A stretch of 64,000 nucleotides of DNA from an uncultured Lentisphaerota bacterium (GTDB lineage: Bacteria > Verrucomicrobiota > Lentisphaeria > Oligosphaerales > CAITYL01), in assembly GCA_903921725.1 (NCBI GenBank), contig CAIXRA010000045.1, positions 26,345 to 90,344 of the forward strand. Direction: 5' to 3'. Every line of letters begins with the position of its first letter. Position 1 is the first letter of the stretch. The position numbers and the translations under genes are program-made. Of this stretch, positions 17,265-23,418 are shown one piece after another. Under the pieces are notes generated by a model. It worked only from the letters and a program-made list of their open reading frames with translations, was not told the DNA's origin and ran no database searches.

Positions 17265-17640
17265 ATGGTCAAAACTTGAGGCTCTTGAATGCTGGAAGGC
17301 TTGCCGCGAGTTGCGGTTGTTTGTTGCCCAAAAAGTAGTCCCCGTATTGCCCGCCGCAGAAAAATGGCGGCTTTGTGACCAACTCATTCGCGCAGCCCGC
17401 TCCGCTACCGCCAACATCGCAGAAGGCGACGGGCGCTTTAATTATTTGGACAACGCCAAATTCTGCCGAAATGCCAGAGGATCCTGCAAGGAAGTCTTGG
17501 ATCATCTGATCACAGGTGTTGATGAAAAACTGATGCCGGATGAAATGCTGGAGCATGGTCGACTTCATGTGGAACGCGGCGTCAAATTGCTCAGCGCATA
17601 TATTCGTTACCTGAACCAAGCACACAGGGACGATGCGTGA
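17265..17640 (+). pseudogene. Four-helix-bundle protein (S23/IVP family), frameshifted near start
   Basis: The downstream frame encodes LEALECWKACRELRLFV, LCDQLIRAARSATANIAEGDGRF and LIRYLNQ-type helices, the signature of the 23S-rRNA-intervening-sequence/four-helix-bundle family (PF05635). IAEGxGR is diagnostic. The only good start, ATG 17265 (preceded by GGTAAGG), is one base out of frame. Removing one A from the AAAA at 17271-17274 would give MVKLEALECW, the expected N-terminus. As written, translation could begin only at TTG 17311, losing helix 1. It is therefore either a recent frameshift or a sequencing slip. Function of these small proteins is unknown. Confidence 0.72.
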
Positions 17641-17675
17641 CTCACCACTCACCATTCACGATTCACCACTCACAC
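17641..17675 (+). repeat. Right 7-nt tandem array, inverse of the left array
   Basis: Units CTCACCA CTCACCA TTCACGA TTCACCA CTCACAC begin directly after the TGA stop of the four-helix-bundle gene. Read on the other strand they are the same GTGARTN units as at 17171-17212. Confidence 0.9.
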
Positions 17676-17693
17676 TTCCCACTACGGGGCTCC

Positions 17694-17829
17694 ATGACCA
17701 CCCAGAAACGGCTCTCCCTCCCGCCGAACATCACCGCGCACTTCGCGGAGCTTGAGGGGCGCATGCCGCCCGACTGGTTCTGCACCTGCGACCCGGCAGG
17801 CTCCAAGCTCGGCTCCGGCGGCGGCACTG
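17694..17829 (+). pseudogene. fkp: N-terminal remnant of fucokinase/GDP-fucose pyrophosphorylase
   Basis: From ATG 17694 the frame reads LSLPPNITAHFAELEGRMPP, then DWFCTCDPAGSKLGSGGGT. That is the N-terminus of Bacteroides-type FKP (nucleotide-binding LGSGGGT). Family proteins are around 900 residues. Here the similarity stops after GGGT and the frame runs into unrelated sequence, ending at 17930. The remaining coding region is absent; the DUF4143 ATPase gene and its promoter occupy that place. Fucose activation was therefore probably once part of this locus and has been destroyed. Confidence 0.78.
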
Positions 17830-17860
17830 TTTTTTGCCTCCACTTTGCGCCGTGTCTGGT

Positions 17861-17914
17861 TTGCTCTTTTTCACGCCAGCGGCATAATGATGTCATTTTT
17901 CCTGGAAAAATGAC
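17861..17914 (+). promoter_or_regulatory. Promoter with overlapping perfect palindrome
   Basis: TTGCTC at 17861-17866, an 18-base spacer and TAATGA at 17885-17890 form a sigma-70-like promoter. Immediately downstream, 17892-17914 is a perfect 23-base palindrome with 11-bp arms (GTCATTTTTCC, then one base, then GGAAAAATGAC). The expected transcription start falls inside it, the normal position for a repressor operator. The ATPase start is 12 bases after it. Confidence 0.65.
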
Positions 17915-17926
17915 GGCGAGGTTTAC

Positions 17927-19087
17927 ATGAACACCCTTTCACGCTTGGAAACGGTACACAAGCAGAGTTTTTTTCTGTTCGGCCCCCGGGGTGCCGGCAA
18001 GAGTACCTGGCTGCGCATGATGTACCCCGAGGCGCACACGGTCAACCTCCTGCGGGAAGAATTGTATCAGCGTTACTTGGCGGCACCGCAAAACTTTGCC
18101 GCCGAACTGCGCGCCGTACCAGCGGGACGCTGGGTGGTCGTGGATGAAGTACAACGGCTCCCCAACCTGTTGAATGAAGTGCATCGCCTGATTGAAGAAG
18201 AAGGACGGCGGTTTTGCCTCTGCGGATCCAGTGCCCGGAAGCTCCGGTTGGCCGGAACCAATCTCCTCGCGGGCCGGGCGCTGAAACGGATCATGCACCC
18301 GTTTGTCCCCCAGGAACTGGGGAGTGCCTTTGACTTGGAACGGGCGCTCCAGTACGGTTTGCTGCCCATCGTCGTCGCCTCGGAAAGCCCGGACGAAACC
18401 CTCAAGGCCTACACCCAGCTCTACCTCAAGGAGGAAATCCAGGCGGAGGCACTGGTGCGGAACCTGCCGGGATTCGCCCGCTTCCTGCCGGTGGCGGCCC
18501 TCAGTCATGGACAACCTATCAACGCCACCAACATTGCCCGTGAAGCGGCGGTATCCCGCACCACCGTCAACGGATACCTGGAAATTTTGGAAGAGACGCT
18601 GCTGTGTTTCCGGCTCCCGGGCTACGAAGCCAAGCTGCGCCTCCGCGAACGCAAGCTGCCCAAGTGGTACTGGTGTGATCCGGGCATTGTGCGCACCATG
18701 AAAGGTACGACGGGCGCGCCAGTGCCTGAAGAACGAGGGGCGCTGTTCGAGGGGTTGGTCGCCCAGACCATCCGCGCCTACAAGGATTACACCGGCCTGT
18801 GCGACGACTGGTTCTACTGGGCGCCGGTGGCCAGCCGTGAAACGGAAGTTGACTTCCTGCTGCAAAAGGGAGAACGGATGATCGCCATCGAGGCGAAAGC
18901 CGGCAACCGCTTCCAGGAATCTTGGTGTACGGGATTGCGTGCCATCACCCCCCTGCCCGGGCTGTGCCGCCGCATCGTGGTCTGTCCAAACGGACCGCGC
19001 ATGCAAACCACCGATGGCATCGAGGTTGCAAGTTTCGCCGAGTTTGAAAACTGCCTCGCGACCGGCAGGCTATGGCCCAACACATGA
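17927..19087 (+). CDS. AAA ATPase with C-terminal DUF4143 domain
   Basis: 386 residues. Walker A GPRGAGKST (residues 19-27), Walker B WVVVDEVQ, sensor FCLCGSSARKL, then a helical winged-helix-like part (NIAREAAVSRTTVNGYLEILEETLL). The DUF4143 end has WYWCDPGIVRTM, GALFEGLVAQ and TEVDFLL...MIAIEAK, the E-D-ExK pattern of a restriction-endonuclease-like fold. The family is widespread and accessory, with no settled function; toxin-antitoxin-like or defence roles have been suggested. Its start overlaps the stop of the fkp remnant frame (ATGA). Confidence 0.88.
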   Translation: MNTLSRLETVHKQSFFLFGPRGAGKSTWLRMMYPEAHTVNLLREELYQRYLAAPQNFAAELRAVPAGRWVVVDEVQRLPNLLNEVHRLIEEEGRRFCLCGSSARKLRLAGTNLLAGRALKRIMHPFVPQELGSAFDLERALQYGLLPIVVASESPDETLKAYTQLYLKEEIQAEALVRNLPGFARFLPVAALSHGQPINATNIAREAAVSRTTVNGYLEILEETLLCFRLPGYEAKLRLRERKLPKWYWCDPGIVRTMKGTTGAPVPEERGALFEGLVAQTIRAYKDYTGLCDDWFYWAPVASRETEVDFLLQKGERMIAIEAKAGNRFQESWCTGLRAITPLPGLCRRIVVCPNGPRMQTTDGIEVASFAEFENCLATGRLWPNT

Positions 19088-19148
19088 GCGGCCGCGCGAA
19101 AAAAGTTTCACAAGCCTGCGCCATCCACCACCCCGCCCGACTGTCACC

Positions 19149-19766
19149 ATGAAACGCCTCTCCGACATTCTCCTCGTGCTTCTCTCCGCGCCGTTCTGGC
19201 TGCCGCTGCTCACCGTGCTGGCGCTGCTGGTGCGGCTGAAGCTTGGCGCGCCCGTGCTGTTCCGCCAGCAGCGGCCCGGCCTGCACGGGCGGCCGTTCAC
19301 CCTGCTCAAGTTCCGCACCATGCTCGACGCCTGCGATGCCGGCGGGAACCCGCTCCCGGACGACAAGCGGCTGACGCCGTTGGGGAACCTGCTCCGCCGG
19401 ACCAGCCTGGATGAGTTCCCCGAACTGATCAACGTCCTCCGCGGCGACATGAGCCTGGTCGGGCCGCGCCCCCTGCTGGCGCGCTACCTCGGGCGCTACA
19501 CCCCGGAGCAGGCGCGCCGGCACGAGATCCGCCCCGGAATCACCGGCTGGGCGCAGGTCAACGGACGCAACGCCATCGCCTGGGAGGAAAAGTTCCGGCT
19601 TGATGTCTGGTATGTGGACCACCGCAGCCTCCTGCTCGACGCAAAAATTTTGGTTCGCACGATTTGGAATGTTTTCCGACGCAAGGATATTGCAGCCGGG
19701 GGGCACGCCACCATGCCTGAGTTCACGGGCCGGGCTCCGCAGAGCGAGAAGGACAGCCATCCATGA
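19149..19766 (+). CDS. PglC-like monotopic phosphoglycosyltransferase
   Basis: 205 residues from ATG 19149. A single N-terminal re-entrant hydrophobic helix (LSDILLVLLSAPFWLPLLTVLALLV) is followed by the bacterial sugar transferase core: PVLFRQQRPGLHGRPFTLLKFRTM, LRRTSLDEFPELINVLRGDMSLVGPRPLL (the catalytic DE pair) and RPGITGWAQVNGRN. The short size without extra membrane helices matches PglC/EpsL, which moves a phospho-diNAcBac-type sugar to undecaprenyl phosphate. Next to PglD-, PglE- and PglF-like genes this is the likely priming step for the 4-amino sugar. ATGA overlap with the next gene. Confidence 0.92.
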   Translation: MKRLSDILLVLLSAPFWLPLLTVLALLVRLKLGAPVLFRQQRPGLHGRPFTLLKFRTMLDACDAGGNPLPDDKRLTPLGNLLRRTSLDEFPELINVLRGDMSLVGPRPLLARYLGRYTPEQARRHEIRPGITGWAQVNGRNAIAWEEKFRLDVWYVDHRSLLLDAKILVRTIWNVFRRKDIAAGGHATMPEFTGRAPQSEKDSHP

Positions 19767-20413
19767 AACCGTTCATCATCATCGGAGCCGGCGGATTTGC
19801 CCAGGAAGTGGCCTGGGCGGCGCGGCGCATGGGCGGATTGGAGATCATCGGCCTCTGCGACGACGATGCCGCCAAACGCGGAACCGTCATCGCCGGGGTT
19901 CCCGTGCTCGGTACGATCGAGGAGGCCGATGCCGGCATCGGCCCCGACTCCCGCTTTTTCATCTGCGCCACCGGCAACAACCGGCTGCGTGCGGAGTTCG
20001 CACGCCGGGCGGAGGCGCTCGGCTGGGAGGCGGTCACCATTGTCGACCCGTCCGTGCTCACCGCCGACAATGTGCGGCTGGGCCGCGGCGTCTATGTCGG
20101 CGCCGGCACCATCCTCTCCTGCAACGCGGAGATCCGCAACCATGTGCTCGTCAACCAGCACTGCACCATCGGACACGACACGGTGCTTGAGAATTTCTCA
20201 CAGGCCGCGCCCGGGGCCCGGCTTTCCGGCGGCGTGATCCTGCGCACCGGCGCCTGCGTCGGTTCCGGCGCCATCGTCCGCCAATGCTGCGAGATCGGGG
20301 AGTGGGCCATGGTCGGCGGCGGCTCCTTCGCCGCCACCCACGTGCGACCCGGAGCGACCGTCATCGGAAATCCCGCATGCATCGTGCTTCTCGCCGAAAA
20401 CAAAAAATCGTAA
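19763..20413 (+). CDS. PglD-like sugar N-acetyltransferase
   Basis: 216 residues. An N-terminal Rossmann-like sugar-binding domain (FIIIGAGGFAQEVAWAARRM, IIGLCDDD) precedes a left-handed beta-helix (GVYVGAGTILSCNAEIRNHVLVNQHCTIGHDTVLENFSQAAPGARLSGG). His138 in GHDT corresponds to the catalytic base of PglD/NeuD enzymes. It ends with the ATVIGNPA clasp. It would acetylate the 4-amino group of a UDP-amino sugar with acetyl-CoA, unless an acyl-ACP from the neighbouring module is used instead. Coupled to the PglC-like gene by a 4-base overlap. Confidence 0.9.
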   Translation: MKPFIIIGAGGFAQEVAWAARRMGGLEIIGLCDDDAAKRGTVIAGVPVLGTIEEADAGIGPDSRFFICATGNNRLRAEFARRAEALGWEAVTIVDPSVLTADNVRLGRGVYVGAGTILSCNAEIRNHVLVNQHCTIGHDTVLENFSQAAPGARLSGGVILRTGACVGSGAIVRQCCEIGEWAMVGGGSFAATHVRPGATVIGNPACIVLLAENKKS

Positions 20414-20434
20414 CGAACGGAAGACTGCAGTAGG

Positions 20435-20662
20435 ATGAACCGCGACATCAAAGCCGCCATTGCCCGGGAACTCGGCAGCAGCCCCGACGCGCTGACCCCG
20501 GAGACTCCCCTCTCCAGCTTGGAACAATGGGACTCCGTCACCGTGCTCACACTCATGGTCGTCCTGGGCGACAGCCTAGGCAAGCCGGTCGCGCCTGAGG
20601 CGATGGCCGGTCTGAAAACATTTGGAGACATCGAAAAGCTGGTCGCAAGCATGGAGGGGTGA
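20435..20662 (+). CDS. Acyl carrier protein
   Basis: 75 residues, acidic. EQWDSVTVLTLMVVL carries the phosphopantetheine serine, Ser34, in the WDSV version of the usual DSL motif. WDSV is the form seen in dedicated ACPs of secondary pathways rather than fatty-acid synthesis. It lies between the PglD-like gene and KAS III, and its original distance to the KAS III start was 55 bases before the toxin-antitoxin insertion. It probably carries the acyl group used to decorate the amino sugar. Confidence 0.88.
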   Translation: MNRDIKAAIARELGSSPDALTPETPLSSLEQWDSVTVLTLMVVLGDSLGKPVAPEAMAGLKTFGDIEKLVASMEG

Positions 20663-20717
20663 CGCCCGCAACGGCATCGTAGCGCATCACCATCCCGCCT
20701 GCATCCGCCTCGTCATA

Positions 20718-20867
20718 ATGAAAAGCTCCACCATCACCGCCATCTCGCACGCGCTTCCCGCCACCAGCCTCACGCAGGCGGTTCGGTGGGGGCGGAATGC
20801 GCCCAGGGAAAGCCACCCGGAGGCTCGGCAGGTGTCGTTTGGGATTTTTGGCTTATACTACAGGTAA
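20718..20867 (+). pseudogene. Truncated first copy of the KAS III gene start
   Basis: Bases 20718-20780 repeat the first 63 bases of the KAS III gene (21529-21591) with a single C/T difference. After residue 21 the frame leaves KAS III and runs through unrelated sequence to a stop at 20867. This is the left half of a direct repeat around the toxin-antitoxin module. Confidence 0.92.
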
Positions 20868-20885
20868 GGAATCGTATTTTCTTAC
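20854..20885 (+). promoter_or_regulatory. Putative toxin-antitoxin promoter and operator
   Basis: TATACT at 20854-20859 is a good -10 element but no convincing -35 is present. An inverted repeat GTAAG...CTTAC (20864-20868 and 20881-20885) follows near the expected transcription start and could be the antitoxin operator. GAGGTGA before ATG 20901 is the ribosome site. Confidence 0.4.
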
Positions 20886-20900
20886 ATCGCGAGGTGAAGC

Positions 20901-21131
20901 ATGTGGATTACAACCAAGGGACAGATTACCATCCCCGCAAAACTGCGGGCGAAAAAAGGTTTTTTGCCGCACACCCAAGTCAAGTTTGTGGAAGACGCGG
21001 ACGCCGTCCGGCTTGTCAAGGTCACCAGCACACCACGCCGCGGGAGCCAAATCGTCAAGCAACTCCGCGGCAAGGCAACCGTGCGGATGAGCACCGACGA
21101 AATCTTGGCGCTGACGCGCGGTGAACCATGA
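20901..21131 (+). CDS. AbrB/SpoVT-type antitoxin
   Basis: 76 residues. MWITTKGQITIPAKLRAKKGF and the beta-strand HTQVKFVEDADAVRLVKV form a SpoVT/AbrB (MazE-like) DNA-binding swapped hairpin. The C-terminal tail (STDEILALTRGEP) is the usual toxin-binding extension. The gene overlaps the PIN toxin by four bases (ATGA 21128-21131), the standard antitoxin-toxin layout. It would neutralise the toxin and repress its own promoter. Confidence 0.88.
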   Translation: MWITTKGQITIPAKLRAKKGFLPHTQVKFVEDADAVRLVKVTSTPRRGSQIVKQLRGKATVRMSTDEILALTRGEP

Positions 21132-21532
21132 ACGTTTTGGTGGACAGCAATGTCATCCTCGACGTTTTAACGGAAGATAAGCACTGGTTTTCCTGGTCAT
21201 CCGCCCAGCTGCAGCAACTTGGGGACGAGCACGTTTTGTGGATTAATCCGCTGATTTACGCCGAAGTGTCCATCGGGTTTGAGCGGATTGAAGAAATCGA
21301 AGAGGCGCTGCCATCCAGCGCCTTTCAGAGGGAAGCTTTGCCGTGGGAGGCCGCTTTCCTGGCCGGCAAGTCGTTTTTACGGTACCGCCGGACTGGCGGT
21401 TCGCGCACATCACCATTGCCCGACTTTTACATCGGCGCACACGCCGCAATCCGGGGCATGGCCCTCCTGACAAGGGATGCCGCGCGCTATCAAACCTATT
21501 TCCCCAAGCTACGGCTGATTTCACCCCCATGA
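21128..21532 (+). CDS. PIN-domain ribonuclease toxin (VapC-like)
   Basis: 134 residues. PIN-fold acidic residues are visible: MNVLVDSNVILDVL (Asp6), the INPLIYAEVSIGFE glutamate, PLPDFYIGAHAAIRGMALLTRD (two aspartates near 98 and 116). Members cleave RNA, often tRNA, when released from the antitoxin. The TGA stop at 21530-21532 lies inside the ATGA that starts the second KAS III copy, so the toxin stop was created or captured at the insertion joint. Confidence 0.88.
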   Translation: MNVLVDSNVILDVLTEDKHWFSWSSAQLQQLGDEHVLWINPLIYAEVSIGFERIEEIEEALPSSAFQREALPWEAAFLAGKSFLRYRRTGGSRTSPLPDFYIGAHAAIRGMALLTRDAARYQTYFPKLRLISPP

Positions 21533-21591
21533 AAAGCTCCACCATCACCGCCATCTCGCACGCGCTTCCCGCCACCAGTCTCACGCAGGCG
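21529..21591 (+). repeat. Right copy of the 63-bp direct repeat (KAS III start)
   Basis: Matches 20718-20780 in 62 of 63 positions. The unique segment between the two copies (20781-21528, 748 bases) contains the promoter, antitoxin and toxin. Sequence diverges immediately after both copies. Confidence 0.95.
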
Positions 21592-22614
21592 GAGCTGGAG
21601 GCGCGCTTCGGCGCGAAAGAGTTGGGCGCCATCGTCCGCATGTCCGGCATCCGCAACCGGCGCGTCGTCGCGCCGGGACAGACCGCGGCGGACCTGGCAT
21701 TCGCGGCGGCGGAGCGGCTGCTCGACTCGCGCGGCATTGACCGCTCCGGCATCGACCTGCTGCTTTTCGTCTCGCAGACGCCGGACTACCGCGCGCCGGC
21801 CACGGCGTGCGTGCTGCACGGCAGGCTCGGCCTTTCCGAACGCTGCGCCTGCATGGATATCAACCAGGCCTGCTGCGCCTTCCTCCACGGTCTGGCCGTC
21901 GCACACTCCATGCTCGTCGCCGGCACAGCGCGGCGCGCGCTGGTGCTTACCGCCGACGCCGTCACCACGCTGATCCATCCGCGCGACCGCAGCCTGGTCC
22001 CGCTCCACGGCGACGGCGCCACCGCCGCCCTGCTCGACGCGGCGGACACTGCGGCGGGCGGCATCGGCCCCATTGAACTCTGCACCGACGGCTCGAAGTT
22101 TGACAAGCTCATCGTGCCGGCCGGCGGCGCCCGCCGCCCCTCCTCCCCGGAGACCCGGGTCGAGACGGCCGACGCCGGCGGCTGCGTGCATACGCCCGAA
22201 CACCTTTTCATGGACGGCCCAGCCGTCTTCCATTTCTGCGTCTACAAGGTCACGGCGTTCCTGAAAGAATTTCTGGCGCGGAACGGCCTGACGGTGGCGG
22301 ACTTCGACACGATTCTGCTCCACCAGGCAAACAAGACCATGCTCGACCTCGTGTACCAGGCCATCGGCGCAAGACCGGAACAGCGTTTTTATTACCTTGA
22401 GGAAATCGGCAACTGCAGTTGCGCCGCGCTGCCGGTCGCGCTTGCGCAGGCTTGGCGGGAGGGCGTGGTCAAACCCGGCAGCCGCACGCTTCTCTGCGGT
22501 TTCGGCGGCGGCCTCTCCTGGGGCGCCGCCGTCATCCGCTGGCCGCAGGACGCCAACGCCGCCGTCCCGGGTATTGTGGATGTGGGGGTAGTTTCGCGGG
22601 CCATTGGAGGTTGA
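21529..22614 (+). CDS. 3-oxoacyl-ACP synthase III (KAS III-like)
   Basis: 361 residues. The Cys-His-Asn triad is intact: Cys115 (MDINQACCAF), His265 (LLHQANK) and Asn295 (GNCSCAALP). FabH-type enzymes condense an acyl-CoA starter with malonyl-ACP, but many cluster-encoded relatives act as acyl transferases. The A-C-C at the nucleophile (instead of A-C-A/S) and NCS-C-A differ from housekeeping FabH. It sits between ACP and a ketoreductase, so a two-step extension to a 3-hydroxyacyl group is the simplest idea. The start is shared with the toxin stop. Confidence 0.9.
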   Translation: MKSSTITAISHALPATSLTQAELEARFGAKELGAIVRMSGIRNRRVVAPGQTAADLAFAAAERLLDSRGIDRSGIDLLLFVSQTPDYRAPATACVLHGRLGLSERCACMDINQACCAFLHGLAVAHSMLVAGTARRALVLTADAVTTLIHPRDRSLVPLHGDGATAALLDAADTAAGGIGPIELCTDGSKFDKLIVPAGGARRPSSPETRVETADAGGCVHTPEHLFMDGPAVFHFCVYKVTAFLKEFLARNGLTVADFDTILLHQANKTMLDLVYQAIGARPEQRFYYLEEIGNCSCAALPVALAQAWREGVVKPGSRTLLCGFGGGLSWGAAVIRWPQDANAAVPGIVDVGVVSRAIGG

Positions 22615-22615
22615 C

Positions 22616-23362
22616 ATGCAGCAGCGTTTTGCAGGCAGGACAATTTTGGTGACGGGCGCCTCCTCGGGGATCGGCCTGGCGGCGGCACGGCGGCTCGCGG
22701 AGGAAGGCGCCGCCATCGTCGGCGTCGCGCGGAACAGCGAACGATTGAATGCGGCGGTCGCGGCTCTTCCCGGTGCCGGCCACACGGCCATCGCAGCGGA
22801 CGCGGCCGATCCAAAGGCGTTGGAGCCGGTGATCGCCGCCGGAAAAGCGCGGGGCGGTTTCGCCGGCTGCGTCTGCGGCGCCGGAGCCCATGAACTGCGG
22901 CCGCTGGCGGTTCTCGACCCCGCCGCCATCTCCCGCCTGATTGAGGCGAACCTGACCAGCGCCATGATGACCGCGCGCGCCGTGATGCGTTCGGCTGCGC
23001 CGGCGGGTGCCGGCATCGTCTGGCTTTCCTCCACTGCGGCGTTCCGCGGCTCGGCCGGATTCGCAGCCTATGCGGCGGCCAAGGGCGCGCTGGTCTCCGC
23101 CGCAAGGTCGCTGGCCGTGGAACTCGCCCCGCGCGGAATCCGCGTGAACGTGATCGCCGGCGGTGTGGTCCGCACGCCGATGAGCGATGGCTGGCTGAAA
23201 ATGCTCACGGAGGAGCAGCGCCGGAACGTCGAGGCGGAGCATCCGTTGGGTTTCGGCACGCCGGAGGACATCGCCGCCGCCGCCGCGTTCCTGCTTTCAG
23301 ACGATGCCCGCTGGATTACCGGTGCCACGCTCGCCGTGGACGGCGGCCTCGGCTGCCGCTGA
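22616..23362 (+). CDS. FabG-like 3-oxoacyl-ACP reductase (SDR)
   Basis: 248 residues from ATG 22616, which has GGAGG at 22606-22610. Classical short-chain dehydrogenase: TGASSGIG cofactor loop, WLSSTAAFRG, and the catalytic Tyr/Lys in FAAYAAAKGAL. It ends in ITGATLAVDGGLG as FabG does. One oddity is CGAGAH where NNAG is normal. With KAS III, ACP and FkbH it would reduce a 3-oxoacyl-ACP intermediate. It follows KAS III by one base. Confidence 0.9.
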   Translation: MQQRFAGRTILVTGASSGIGLAAARRLAEEGAAIVGVARNSERLNAAVAALPGAGHTAIAADAADPKALEPVIAAGKARGGFAGCVCGAGAHELRPLAVLDPAAISRLIEANLTSAMMTARAVMRSAAPAGAGIVWLSSTAAFRGSAGFAAYAAAKGALVSAARSLAVELAPRGIRVNVIAGGVVRTPMSDGWLKMLTEEQRRNVEAEHPLGFGTPEDIAAAAAFLLSDDARWITGATLAVDGGLGCR

Positions 23363-23418
23363 CTTCCCCACCACCCGGCCCGCATGCAAGCCCGCAACCA
23401 CGGCGGATTCATATCACC

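Noticed and set aside
17637..17930. Intact 97-codon gene before the ATPase
   Set aside because: Only codons from 17694 to about 17829 match a family (FKP); the start lies in a repeat and the end is unrelated sequence.
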